Source: Candidatus Saccharimonadota bacterium (GTDB lineage Bacteria; Patescibacteriota; Saccharimonadia; Saccharimonadales; Saccharimonadaceae). From it: a stretch of DNA of 64,000 nucleotides. Location of the stretch: NCBI GenBank assembly GCA_017459705.1, contig JAFUCJ010000003.1:111590-175589 (forward strand). Reading direction: 5' to 3'. A model generated the notes under the pieces. That model ran no database searches. It was given only the letters and a program-made list of their open reading frames with translations, and was not told where the DNA came from. Position 1 is the stretch's first letter. The number at the start of each line of letters is the position of its first letter. This document shows positions 8,870 to 17,056 of the stretch, piece by piece. Made by a program: the position numbers and the translations under genes.

Positions 8870-9710
8870 TGTTCACTCCATACAATGCCTCGCGCATCTC
8901 GGCGCAACGCCACTTCAAATCATTAACCGCCCGCATTGGCATACCATCATATTCCATCTTTACCGCGCCAAGTTGCACTGCAACTTCATCAAGTAACTCG
9001 CTCGAAATCGCAGCAACACAAGTCATATTGAACGCTCCATTTACCACGCAACCCTGCCCAGCGTAGACATCCCAATAAGCGATCTTTGCTAGCATCATCT
9101 CTTTATTTAATTCCTGCATCGATCTAGCCATCGCACTCTGTGCGTTGGCGGTTACTTTTTCTACCTCCGATTTCGCCGCCTCGCTTCCTGACTCCAAATA
9201 GATTTTTACGATATCACTCTCCGCAATAAATCCTATTCCCCCGCCAGCGTACTCCACCAGGTATTCCAGATCATTCATCGACGCATCTAGTGACAAGTCC
9301 CAAAACAACGCTCTATTTGCACTCACTGCCGCATTATAAAAGTTCCGATAATAAGTCATCGCACGCGACAAATAGTCCGCATTTTTAACCTGTGAATCAA
9401 TTTTATATACATCATTATAATCATATTCATTTATCTCTTGACTACTTTCCTCTCCGTACAGAATATAATTTGCATATACATTAAATAGCTCCTCATAGCT
9501 AGCCCCCTTATCATTCCCCCTCCCTCCTACTATCACCGCCGCGACCCCCACGCCTATCGCCACCAAAATCAGCACCACCGCCGCGATAATCAATCCTCGC
9601 CGCTTCCCATTTTTCTTTACGCTCATCCCCGACGGCGTCAAAATCACATCGCCCTGTCCAGATGATATAATCGGCGAATTACCAAAAGAATTATTGTATG
9701 ACGGACCCAT
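8862..9710 (-). CDS. Single-pass membrane protein, operon partner of the VirB6-like protein
   Basis: 282 aa, family not recognised. A 35-residue Gly/Ser/Asn-rich, presumably cytosolic, start is followed by a basic stretch (KKNGKRRG) and one strong transmembrane helix (LIIAAVVLILVAIGVGVAAVIV, about residues 39-60). A soluble acidic, helical domain of about 220 residues follows, with two cysteines in the region GQGCVVNGAFNMTCVAA and one near the end, so it probably faces the outside. TATAAT lies exactly six bases before the ATG, giving a leaderless mRNA. The gene runs into the VirB6-like gene with an eight-base overlap, suggesting an accessory role in the same envelope machine. Confidence 0.7.
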   Translation of the reverse strand: MGPSYNNSFGNSPIISSGQGDVILTPSGMSVKKNGKRRGLIIAAVVLILVAIGVGVAAVIVGGRGNDKGASYEELFNVYANYILYGEESSQEINEYDYNDVYKIDSQVKNADYLSRAMTYYRNFYNAAVSANRALFWDLSLDASMNDLEYLVEYAGGGIGFIAESDIVKIYLESGSEAAKSEVEKVTANAQSAMARSMQELNKEMMLAKIAYWDVYAGQGCVVNGAFNMTCVAAISSELLDEVAVQLGAVKMEYDGMPMRAVNDLKWRCAEMREALYGVNNG

Positions 9711-9827
9711 ACTTCCATTATATCATAACCACATTCGCCCACCACAAAAATCACAAAAATCACAAAAAAATAAGCCAACGCAAAGCATCGACTTATTTTT
9801 ATAACCCACCGTGAAGCGGTCGGGGCC

Positions 9828-9892
9828 GTGCGGAAACTATGTCACCGCGCCTGCGCATTCCCGCATAAGCACCGCGACATAGTCGCCCGCAC
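9828..9892. repeat. Palindromic element in the intergenic region
   Basis: Inverted repeat with arms GTGCGG (9828-9833) plus ACTATGTC (9836-9843) pairing with GACATAGT (9876-9883) plus CCGCAC (9887-9892) around a GC-rich interior that can fold again. It lies 13 bases past the stop of the surface-protein gene that ends at 9906. It could end that transcript, but no T-run follows; its nested build is similar to the elements found inside genes elsewhere in the window. Confidence 0.55.
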
Positions 9893-9905
9893 ACAATCTA
9901 GCTAA

Positions 9906-11153
9906 CTAGTTTTTACGACGAGATGCTACAAAGTAGCCGCCCGCAGTCACCACCGAACCGATACCAAGCGCCGCACCAGCAATTTCCGCTGGACCAGTGC
10001 TGACGATGGTCTTAGTACCACCGTTATCATCGCGCTTTTTCTCTTCTTCCGGCTTGCTCTCACAACCAGTTGTCGTCACCATGACCGATGCGTCATCTTT
10101 CACGACATCATCACCCACAGTTACGTTTGCCCAGTTCACCATCTGAGTCGTACCACAAGTCAAATTCTTGTTAATCACCTTCGCTTTGAAACGAATAAAT
10201 GCGTTCGCACGAGGTTGGTAGTTCGAACCGATGTTGATACCAGAAGTCGTCAAAGTATCATCCTTGACCTTCGCACCGCCTTGCACATCAGAATTGTAAA
10301 GGTAAGTCGTACCTGGTACATATTCCATGTTTACTGGCAAAATATCGCGAATCATCACATTATTTGCCGGTTCACTTGCAAGGTTACGATACTCGATCTG
10401 GAACTCTACGGTGTCACCAACTTTGGCATCCACCGCTTCGGTAAACTCATTGTGCGTATCGGCCATACGTACGAGGGTCGATAGCGAGTTTTTGAGCGAT
10501 TTGTGGACTTTGAGCTCAATCGTTACCTGACCGTCATAGTCATAACAACCAGGAATCTGACCGTCCATTGTCTTGTAACCGAGGGTTGCACCCTTGGCAA
10601 TCACAAGTTCGTCAGAAAGCGTAAAGGTACCCTGAGTATTGACATACTTGGCTGAGCCCTTTACATATTCCAGGTAGAAATTATCTTCCGACGATAGTAC
10701 CACCTCATCCCAGTAGCGGTTTGGAGTGGCGTTCGAGGAGTTCAGATAACCTACGATCGTTTGCTCTTTCGCTACCGACATAGGAAGCGAAATGTTTGCC
10801 GACACACCTTGCGCGATGTTATCGGTCCCTTTCGGGCTGTTGTTGTGTACATAGAGGCGTACGATTACCGTATCACCATCTTTCACCGTGAGTTTATCAG
10901 CATTCCACACATTCGAAGTGTTAGTGCTGAGTTTCGCACCCACGAAATTGCGTTCATCACCAATTTTACCATTAGTGATAGAGTTAAAAGTAATGGTATT
11001 GCCCAGATCGCCCGCATTGATTTGCTCGAGCGTATAAGTCTTACGACCATTACTAGAATCGCCCCAAGCCAACACGTTAGCCGGGACCAGTGAAACGCCC
11101 GCTACGATCGCCGCAGCCGAAGCGCTAAGAATTGCTTTGTAAGCTTTATTCAT
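9906..11153 (-). CDS. Secreted, sorted surface protein with DUF11-like repeats
   Basis: 415 aa. There is an N-terminal signal peptide (about residues 1-29, ending NVLAWG). Two beta-sandwich-like modules follow, the second carrying the DUF11 pattern (VGDTVEFQIEYRNLASEPANN, IRDILPVNMEYVPGT near residues 245-285). The C-terminus ends in an acidic and basic linker, then STGP, a hydrophobic helix and the tail ASRRKN, which is a sortase-type sorting signal in a variant form. The mature protein should be anchored at the cell surface. The ATG has AAAGGAC seven bases upstream and a TATAAT further up. Its role as an adhesin or coat protein is inference. Confidence 0.8.
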   Translation of the reverse strand: MNKAYKAILSASAAAIVAGVSLVPANVLAWGDSSNGRKTYTLEQINAGDLGNTITFNSITNGKIGDERNFVGAKLSTNTSNVWNADKLTVKDGDTVIVRLYVHNNSPKGTDNIAQGVSANISLPMSVAKEQTIVGYLNSSNATPNRYWDEVVLSSEDNFYLEYVKGSAKYVNTQGTFTLSDELVIAKGATLGYKTMDGQIPGCYDYDGQVTIELKVHKSLKNSLSTLVRMADTHNEFTEAVDAKVGDTVEFQIEYRNLASEPANNVMIRDILPVNMEYVPGTTYLYNSDVQGGAKVKDDTLTTSGINIGSNYQPRANAFIRFKAKVINKNLTCGTTQMVNWANVTVGDDVVKDDASVMVTTTGCESKPEEEKKRDDNGGTKTIVSTGPAEIAGAALGIGSVVTAGGYFVASRRKN

Positions 11154-11276
11154 ATTTGTCCTTTCAATTATAGTTTATTATTGGTTGTTAAAAACAAACG
11201 TAGTTTCATCTAGTTAGCCAGATTGTTAAATTACGTCTGTCACAACCGAATCGTCTCAAATTTCAAATCATGGGTT

Positions 11277-11303
11277 TGGCCCGGCAGCCGAAGCTGCCAG
11301 GCC
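11277..11303 (-). terminator. Strong hairpin after the 686-aa surface protein gene
   Basis: GGCC-GGCAGC stem with a CGAA/TTCG tetraloop between the stop at 11330 and the next gene start at 11153. There is no clear T-run, so it may be a terminator with help or an mRNA-end stabiliser. Confidence 0.5.
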
Positions 11304-11329
11304 GAGAAATGTGCTTGTGCTACCCATTT

Positions 11330-13390
11330 TTAGAGCGGAGGTGCCTCGATCTCAGTCTTGTCGTGACTGGGGTCGTAGCTTGGCACGCCCTCCAACTCCG
11401 TCGGCGGCTTGACCGGCGTCGCGACATCGGCTCCCCCATAGCCGTTGCCGTTGCCGTTCTGGCCGGGATTATCGAAAGCATCAGGCGCTTTTGGCGGCTG
11501 ATACGTTGGTGTATTAGATCCCCCTGCGGGAGTCCCCTGGTCGTGGTATCCCTCGTTTACGGCCTGTGAGTGGTCATAAACGGGATATTCGGTCACGAAT
11601 CCACTCCGGTTGTACTCCGGAGCCGGGTCATTGACCTCAACGGAGGAGTACATCCCCCCGACACCGGTTCCGGTAAATGGATCGTTCTCCACGCCGGGGC
11701 TATCATTTACTCCAATCGTCGAGATCGGGGTCCCGCGATTGACGTCCTTAGGAGATTCCTGCGGAGTCTGGTCGGGATTGGCAGGACCGCCACCGCCGGT
11801 ACCGTTCTGATCCGGATTCGCGGGACCTCCGCCCCCAAAGCCATTATTGTCCGGATTCGCAGGACCTCCGCCTCCGGAGCCGTTATTGTCCGGATTGGCG
11901 GGACCGCCACCGCCGGCACCATCACTGCCTCCGACAGGAGGGGTGGTCGCGGGTGGCGGCGTGCTCTTATTCGGGTTTGCCTGTGGTACCACTTCCATCG
12001 CTTCCGCAATATTGGCGGGCTGTCCGCCGCAGTCGTCGCGGAAGATGTTCCGCGCCGTCGTGGTAGTACCCTTGATATAGTTCTCCACAATCAGGCAAAT
12101 GCCGGACTCAGTAGCCGATTCCATTATGATGATGTCAGGAGTACCGTCCACCGTGTGGGAATCCATATACATCTGGTCCGTCAGCCCCTTGGACTTGTAG
12201 GTCAGATATACGTTGTCGGCGTCTTCCAATGCCGACACGAACGCTCTGAGATGGCTCCAGTAATCGTCACGATCCTGGACCCACTTGTCTTTCTGCTGAT
12301 TCAGCAGAAGCATCCGGGTGTCCGGGTGGTCCTTCAATTCGGACGAAGGCTCACCCAAGATACGCGTATGGTTCTCGGCATCATAGGCGCCCATCCAAGC
12401 GGCGCCAAGAGCTGGGTCGTAGGCCATAAGCTCGACGACCTTGGTCAGGTACTCGTCAACCGTGACGAGTTGAACGAGGCTCTCCGGGTCCGACCAGTTG
12501 ATATCGCGGAGCCGAAGCTCCCCGGCGTTAACTTTTTCCATGATTATTTCATCAATGATTGCATTTCCGAAATAATCATCGTTCTCTTTGATATTATCGC
12601 GGAGAACTGCGTCGTGCCGGAAGTTCCAGGCATACTGGGTTTCTACCGGCACTTCTGCCGGGATTTCCGGGATTTCCGGGGTTTCCGGGATTTCCGGCAC
12701 TTCCGCTTGCAAGTCCGCCGTGACCTTCGTGGTCGTATTACGACCGTAAAGGTCAGCCAGACCGGACCCGTCCGCGGTAACCATCGACACGATGACCCCT
12801 GCGAACGCCAGCCCGCAGATCACCGCTACGACGATTCCCCACACTAAGAACTTTGTGCTAGGCCGCCCAGCATCCTTCCTCATCTTCCGGTGATAGAACA
12901 GCGTTCCGGCTACCATGTAGCCGATGAACGACCAGAATATCGCCCCAGACACCAGAAGGAAAAAGTTCTTCCAAAAGGCGACGTTAACCATCTCCGCAAT
13001 CACCGCTCCCGCAGCACCCGTGATGGGCGCCACGATGAAGAGCGTTAGCAGGATGAGCGGGATCATTTCCCAGCCGGTAGAACACCGACGTGCAACCCAG
13101 ATGAACAGGTTCACCCAAATCGCAAGACAGCCCGCAAACATCGGAATCGCGAGCCACATGGCCCATCCGGTCAGGATGGTCGAGCAGAACGAGATCGCTC
13201 CCATCCCGACCGACACCCCGATCGCCTGCCACAGGGCAGACTTCGACAGGGTCGCTGTGGTGGCCCCGGACGGAATCCGCCGGAACCAGCTCTTCCCGTC
13301 CATAGTGAGCTTTGCATAGGCCCACATAAGCAGGAAGAACATCCCCACCGCGGGGACGACGCCTCGGAAAATAATCGACAATGCCAACAT
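11330..13390 (-). CDS. Multi-pass membrane protein with long Gly/Pro-rich repeat tail
   Basis: 686 aa, family not recognised. The start is set at 13390 (MLALSIIFRG) because AAAGGAGG lies eight bases before that ATG. About seven hydrophobic segments fill residues 1-215. A Pro/Glu/Ile linker follows (repeated EIPETPEIPEIP), then an acidic helical domain of about 200 residues. Next come four near-identical 13-residue units GGGGPANPDxNGx (about residues 485-535) and a Pro/Asn/Gly-rich end without a sorting motif. Codon choice is more GC-rich than in most neighbours. A fully consensus promoter and a hairpin-rich leader precede it, so expression is probably high. Confidence 0.7.
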   Translation of the reverse strand: MLALSIIFRGVVPAVGMFFLLMWAYAKLTMDGKSWFRRIPSGATTATLSKSALWQAIGVSVGMGAISFCSTILTGWAMWLAIPMFAGCLAIWVNLFIWVARRCSTGWEMIPLILLTLFIVAPITGAAGAVIAEMVNVAFWKNFFLLVSGAIFWSFIGYMVAGTLFYHRKMRKDAGRPSTKFLVWGIVVAVICGLAFAGVIVSMVTADGSGLADLYGRNTTTKVTADLQAEVPEIPETPEIPEIPAEVPVETQYAWNFRHDAVLRDNIKENDDYFGNAIIDEIIMEKVNAGELRLRDINWSDPESLVQLVTVDEYLTKVVELMAYDPALGAAWMGAYDAENHTRILGEPSSELKDHPDTRMLLLNQQKDKWVQDRDDYWSHLRAFVSALEDADNVYLTYKSKGLTDQMYMDSHTVDGTPDIIIMESATESGICLIVENYIKGTTTTARNIFRDDCGGQPANIAEAMEVVPQANPNKSTPPPATTPPVGGSDGAGGGGPANPDNNGSGGGGPANPDNNGFGGGGPANPDQNGTGGGGPANPDQTPQESPKDVNRGTPISTIGVNDSPGVENDPFTGTGVGGMYSSVEVNDPAPEYNRSGFVTEYPVYDHSQAVNEGYHDQGTPAGGSNTPTYQPPKAPDAFDNPGQNGNGNGYGGADVATPVKPPTELEGVPSYDPSHDKTEIEAPPL
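11770..11920 (-). repeat. Four 39-bp tandem repeats coding GGGGPANPD units
   Basis: In-frame tandem repeat of 13 codons inside the 686-aa protein gene. The repeat is conserved at DNA level, so copy number may vary between strains. Confidence 0.75.
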
Positions 13391-13418
13391 TTCGCATTGC
13401 CTCCTTTCATAAAATATC

Positions 13419-13450
13419 GGGGGCAATGCCCCCAGTGTTTGGGGGATTGT
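13419..13450 (-). promoter_or_regulatory. Two mutually exclusive hairpins just before the ribosome-binding site
   Basis: On the minus strand CCCCC, then GGGGG seven bases later, then CCCCC: the central GGGGG can pair with either flank, giving CCCCC/GGGGG or GGGGGCATTGCCCCC. The second hairpin ends about 15 bases before AAAGGAGG. This is the layout of a translational or attenuation switch. Confidence 0.45.
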
Positions 13451-13555
13451 TGGGTAGCATATATATAAACAGGTTTCATTGAAACCTGAGATGATTCGGT
13501 TGTTAATGGTCGTCATCATTACAGAAAACACACCCTATAACTCAGACTAATTCCA

Positions 13556-13584
13556 TTATAGCACACATGCCCATTTTTGTCAAT
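13556..13584 (-). promoter_or_regulatory. Consensus promoter of the 686-aa surface protein gene
   Basis: TTGACA (13579-13584), 17-bp spacer, TATAAT (13556-13561): a perfect sigma70 match. The leader of about 155 bases has a GGTTTCA/TGAAACC hairpin near 13473-13487 and the switch-like hairpins nearer the start. Together with the terminator at 13637-13658 these explain the 308 bases between genes here. Confidence 0.8.
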
Positions 13585-13636
13585 AGCGCTACCATGTTAT
13601 TGTGCTAATGTCTAAAATATATCTAAACATAAGAGA

Positions 13637-13658
13637 AACCCCGGTGTCAACCGGGGTT
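13637..13658 (-). terminator. Terminator of the 160-aa gene
   Basis: AACCCCGG/CCGGGGTT 8-bp stem with a six-base loop, followed on the minus strand by TTTCTCTT, 41 bases past the stop at 13699. Confidence 0.6.
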
Positions 13659-13698
13659 CCAAAGTGCTTACTGGGTAGGGTAGGTGGGGGGTCAGGCT

Positions 13699-14181
13699 TT
13701 ACACCCGACCGCCGTCAGCGCCGTCGATCGTCTTCGTCGCCGTAAACCCGACAAACTTGCCGTCCTTCGGGTAGGCGTATCCGAATTCGATCTTCCCATC
13801 GGCGTCGCGCGTGCGGGCTTTCAGCTCCGCATTCTCCTCGTCGGCAGGGATAAATCCCTCTTTCTCGTCCCGATCGACGTAGCGGAACACGAATACGGGG
13901 CGCACAACAGGGGTTTTGCTTCCAGCCGCAGCGCGGATACGGGCGTAGAACGCCTGCATCTTCTCAGCCGCAGCCGTCACAGCCGCCGTTACCACACCGA
14001 AATCCTCGATGATTTCCGGCGTGATCACGGCTCCGGAACTCTTTTCCATCGACTCGATGAGCTTTTTCATCTCCTCGATGGTCTTCTCGGCGGGGGATCC
14101 CGCCTCAGCCCCAAAGGTCAAAGGGGTGGGCGCGGGAAGGGGAGTCGGTCCCCCCATAGTGGTAGAGTCAGGCTTCGGCAT
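13699..14181 (-). CDS. Small Pro-rich soluble protein of unknown function
   Basis: 160 aa, family not recognised. The N-terminal 30 residues are rich in Pro, Thr and Gly. A helical segment follows (residues about 33-95, with KTIEEMKKLIESMEK). The C-terminal half looks like a small beta domain (VRPVFVFRYVDRDEKEGF, EFGYAYPKDGKFVGFTATKT). No signal peptide, membrane helix or cysteine is seen. The ATG has AAAGGAGG eight bases upstream, and a perfect TTGACA-17-TATAAT promoter (14256-14284) drives it. Its GC-rich codon use matches the neighbouring 686-aa protein gene. It is probably abundant. Confidence 0.6.
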   Translation of the reverse strand: MPKPDSTTMGGPTPLPAPTPLTFGAEAGSPAEKTIEEMKKLIESMEKSSGAVITPEIIEDFGVVTAAVTAAAEKMQAFYARIRAAAGSKTPVVRPVFVFRYVDRDEKEGFIPADEENAELKARTRDADGKIEFGYAYPKDGKFVGFTATKTIDGADGGRV

Positions 14182-14255
14182 AAGAATGCCTCCTTTTTTT
14201 AATTATTTTGAGGTACTCGCGGCACAATGTCGCCACGCTTCCCAGCAATATCTCC

Positions 14256-14284
14256 ATTATATCACACTTTGCACAAAATGTCAA
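14256..14284 (-). promoter_or_regulatory. Consensus promoter of the 160-aa gene
   Basis: TTGACA (14279-14284), 17-bp spacer, TATAAT (14256-14261). The leader is about 65 bases and contains a short GCGGCACAATGTCGC-like hairpin. Confidence 0.8.
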
Positions 14285-14316
14285 TGGTAAAAACATAAAT
14301 CCGAATTATCACCCCC

Positions 14317-14344
14317 AAAGCCGCCCGGAAGAGCGGCTTTTGAG
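14317..14344. terminator. Hairpin between two minus-strand genes
   Basis: AAAGCCGC/GCGGCTTT stem (14317-14324 with 14333-14340). It lies past the stop of the FISUMP gene and before the next promoter, so it likely ends the FISUMP transcript, although the longer T-run is on the plus strand. Confidence 0.5.
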
Positions 14345-14400
14345 GCAATCCATGATGTTCGTCCGTATTAGCGAGCTACACGGTATGATAGATGTTATCA

Positions 14401-16539
14401 TTACTGGGCTGAGTTGAAGACGCACCGTACGAAGTACCCGAGGTAGCGATCGTCGACACCGCTGATGAACTGGGTACTACTACTACTGTAGAACAGGTAG
14501 TAACGAGCCGTAGCAGCGAAAGCAGTAGCCGACCACCAGAACCCGTAACCAGGAGTGCTGAGGGAACCATTGCCGTAGTTCCCGCCAGGGACGGCGTTAA
14601 AGGCGTTCAAATAATTGTTTGTAGCAATCCAAGTGCCAGCAGTTGTACTCTGGAAGAGTTTATAAAACTCGGATGAGGTATCTGCCGCCGCACCAGTTGG
14701 CAAGTGCCACCCTGCCGGACAAATGCTTGGACCGCTCGCGCTAACAGCTGTTGAGTTGCTATTTGTCTTGATATTATTTGCCGTGGCGGCCGCGTAGTTG
14801 TACCATACACCAGTCGTATCGTTGCCAGAATCATAGACACAAGCATAGTTGTAACCATTCGCAGAATCGCAGTGGTTAGTGTATGCGCCGAAGTTACCAG
14901 CATTGGACGAGTTCAGGCTATACAAATCTATCGTACCGCTCGCGCCATTGGAAGTGTCGGAAGAAAGCACCATCTTGCCAGCCGGTGAGCCAGTATTGCC
15001 GAGGAAACGGAGATTCTGAGTCATCCAGACATCGCCGTTGATTTTCTTGACGGTGTAAGTATTACCGTCACGCACATCCATCAAAGTCTTTTCTTCATAC
15101 TCCGCCATCGCATCCGCCTCAGTTGAGGAGAAAGATTGCATGGTTTCAGGCATATCGTATATACAACGCACGGTTAAACCGTTGTAGCGACTGTCGTTAT
15201 TCTGGGGATACACACTCGACGCATAGACGTAGAGGCGGTACATATTGCTACCACCGTAGCGCGTAGAGGACCAGAAGAAGCCGAGCGAGCCCTGATTCTG
15301 CGCCTGCCCATTGTAGAAGCGGCCGGAGAGGGGCGTACGGAGAGCGTTGGTAAAGTCCGCCTGAACACTATTGTAACCCTCTGTAGAATTGGTGTATAGA
15401 TACGAGTAACTTCCCTTTGCCGTATTACCAGCTGGCAACTTCCATCCAGCAGGACAGATATCATAGGTCGCGTCATTATTATTGCTGCCTGATGCCGCGC
15501 AGATGGTGCCAGCACTAGCCGCACAGTAGTTATAAAACACGCCTATCGTACTAGTAGGACCGGTATAATCACTACGGTAAGTAGCACTAGTATCTTTTAG
15601 TGATGTGTTAATTGCGGCATTGGTATAACCACTGGTGGTGTCAAAGTTCGCGGTCCCAGACGCCGGGAGCGTAAATGTAGTACCGCTCGCTATATTGGTA
15701 TCCGCAGAAGTGAGCGTCATGGCACTATCCCCACCCAGCCGTAGATTATCCAGCAGCCAGATATTCCCATCAGCTAGCCTACCTACTGTATAATGTTGAT
15801 CATCACGAGAATCCACCATTGTCGCTGTATCGCCGACATTTGGCATCATTGCCACAATATCCGTAGTGTTGATATTCTGCATATAGACAGGGTTGTTCGG
15901 GTTCGTGATAGCCATGAAATTAAGCGTCAGATTATAAGTACCAGACGGAGTTGCGTTATCCAGTTTCACGCCGAAGGTCACGGTAGTTTCACTAGAATTC
16001 GCCCCGACGTTCGTCACATTTAGTGGCACGCTGGAATTAGCCAGCATGGGCTGGTACAGAGTATCCGTCAGCTGATTACTATTGCGTTTGAACCCCCAGT
16101 AGTTAGTTGGGAAATCCTCCTCGGAAGAAGCGGTGGTAAGCGTCGGAATAGTGGGGGTAGAACCACCAACCGCCGCGCTCCTAGAGAGGGACGAAGACGC
16201 GGCGGACATGGTCAACGTATAACCGTAGGGATTATTTGTACTGACATCAACGGTTATACTCTTGGAATCAAAAACGCCGGCTGCGGTAGGCTGGACAGAA
16301 AGCGCAGCAGCGGCAGGCAAAGTTATATCGAGAGTGGTATCATCTTGCACGGATAAATTATATCCATCGGTATTAGTCACAGCAAAAGAGTCCAAAGTAG
16401 CATCCGTAATATAAACTCCAACCGCCATAACAGTAATAATAAGTAGCGCCAACGATGGCAGTAAATAGAGCCATTTGCTACTGAGCTTATATTTCTTGTT
16501 ATGATTCTGCATGGTTTGCTGTTCGTATGACCTTTGCAT
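14401..16539 (-). CDS. Surface protein with two FISUMP domains
   Basis: 712 aa. There is an N-terminal membrane anchor (LLPSLALLIITVMAVGVYI, about residues 28-46). A beta-rich region follows to about residue 215. Then come two copies of the Fibrobacter succinogenes major paralogous (FISUMP) domain. Copy one (about 240-465) has GNIWLLDNLRLGG, CPAGWKLP, GFFWSSTRYGG and GLTVRCIYD. Copy two (about 485-710) has GDVWMTQNLRFLG, CPAGWHLP, GFWWSAT and GYFVRCVF. FISUMP domains have a C-type-lectin-like fold in extracellular proteins, so a binding role outside the cell is likely. TATAAT lies upstream with a GAGGT ribosome-binding site before the ATG; a perfect hairpin overlaps the promoter. Confidence 0.85.
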   Translation of the reverse strand: MQRSYEQQTMQNHNKKYKLSSKWLYLLPSLALLIITVMAVGVYITDATLDSFAVTNTDGYNLSVQDDTTLDITLPAAAALSVQPTAAGVFDSKSITVDVSTNNPYGYTLTMSAASSSLSRSAAVGGSTPTIPTLTTASSEEDFPTNYWGFKRNSNQLTDTLYQPMLANSSVPLNVTNVGANSSETTVTFGVKLDNATPSGTYNLTLNFMAITNPNNPVYMQNINTTDIVAMMPNVGDTATMVDSRDDQHYTVGRLADGNIWLLDNLRLGGDSAMTLTSADTNIASGTTFTLPASGTANFDTTSGYTNAAINTSLKDTSATYRSDYTGPTSTIGVFYNYCAASAGTICAASGSNNNDATYDICPAGWKLPAGNTAKGSYSYLYTNSTEGYNSVQADFTNALRTPLSGRFYNGQAQNQGSLGFFWSSTRYGGSNMYRLYVYASSVYPQNNDSRYNGLTVRCIYDMPETMQSFSSTEADAMAEYEEKTLMDVRDGNTYTVKKINGDVWMTQNLRFLGNTGSPAGKMVLSSDTSNGASGTIDLYSLNSSNAGNFGAYTNHCDSANGYNYACVYDSGNDTTGVWYNYAAATANNIKTNSNSTAVSASGPSICPAGWHLPTGAAADTSSEFYKLFQSTTAGTWIATNNYLNAFNAVPGGNYGNGSLSTPGYGFWWSATAFAATARYYLFYSSSSTQFISGVDDRYLGYFVRCVFNSAQ

Positions 16540-16564
16540 AGTACCTCACTTTATTCTGATATTA

Positions 16565-16580
16565 TAGAGGTGTTACCTCT
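16565..16580. promoter_or_regulatory. Operator-like inverted repeat at the FISUMP gene promoter
   Basis: AGAGGT-GTT-ACCTCT, a perfect 6-bp inverted repeat that abuts the TATAAT box (minus strand, 16561-16566) of the FISUMP gene. Placement fits a repressor or activator site. Confidence 0.4.
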
Positions 16581-16597
16581 CTTGCAATGCCATAACG

Positions 16598-16739
16598 AAA
16601 AAGGCACCGCTAGGTGCTAACATCAAATAAACTCTCAGGTCGTGACCATCAAAGCATATCCGAAGCCTAACGATGCCTCTTCCATGCTTTCATGGTCCGA
16701 TTAAAACATCGGCCTGTCATGAATTTATTTAATGTTAGC
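16598..16739 (-). ncRNA. Unassigned structured RNA, about 142 nt, with own promoter and terminator
   Basis: The 5' end is set by TATAAT (16746-16751), six bases before G at 16739. From that G a closing stem forms between GCUAACAU(U)AAAUAAA and UUUAUUUGAUGUUAGC (about 15 bp). Inside it are a CAGG/CCUG stem and hairpins CCGAU/AUCGG, CCAUG-AAAG-CAUGG, and a GAGGC/GGCUUC arm. Directly after the closing stem comes an intrinsic terminator, GCACC-UAGC-GGUGC plus UUUUU (16598-16617). I compared it by eye with tmRNA, SRP RNA, 6S, RNase P, TPP, SAM, cobalamin and c-di-GMP riboswitches and found no match. No protein frame covers it. Confidence 0.6.
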
Positions 16740-16866
16740 AATTTAATTATAACACACGTTTTATATTTTGTGTGAAGTTTTTTCAAAATTAGTTGAGTTT
16801 TCCACAAGATTTTTCACCATCCCCAAAATGATTCGACTCCCGCTCGGATTAGTCCACAACAAAAAA

Positions 16867-16941
16867 TGGTGCGAGTGGAGGGAGTCGAACCCTCATCCCA
16901 AGTTTGGAAAACTTGTATACTAACCGCTGTACTACACTCGC
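16867..16941 (-). tRNA. tRNA-Gly (anticodon TCC)
   Basis: Complete cloverleaf with acceptor GCGAGTG/CACTCGC, anticodon loop TTTCCAA giving TCC, T-loop GTTCGACTC and an encoded CCA end. It reads GGA/GGG codons. Confidence 0.95.
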
Positions 16942-16953
16942 ATCAATTGTTAA

Positions 16954-17031
16954 TGGGGTGGGATATCGGGATCGAACCGACGACCTTCTGGACCACAATC
17001 AGACGCTCTAACCATCTGAGCTAATCCCACC
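16954..17031 (-). tRNA. tRNA-His (anticodon GTG)
   Basis: Acceptor GGTGGGAT/ATCCCACC includes the extra 5' G (G-1 opposite C73) that marks tRNA-His. The anticodon loop is TTGTGGT, giving GTG, and CCA is encoded. The anticodon stem has one A-C mismatch at its base. Lies 12 bases from tRNA-Gly on the same strand, so they are probably one transcript. Confidence 0.93.
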
Positions 17032-17056
17032 ATATCACCATTATACACTATTTGCC

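Noticed and set aside
11770..11920. CRISPR array
   Set aside because: The repeats are directly adjacent 39-bp units with no spacers, and they code for a Gly/Pro protein repeat in frame.
16598..16739. A riboswitch controlling the FISUMP gene
   Set aside because: The terminator follows a fully closed structure and shares almost no bases with the closing stem, and the gene beyond has its own promoter, so a free-standing RNA is more likely.
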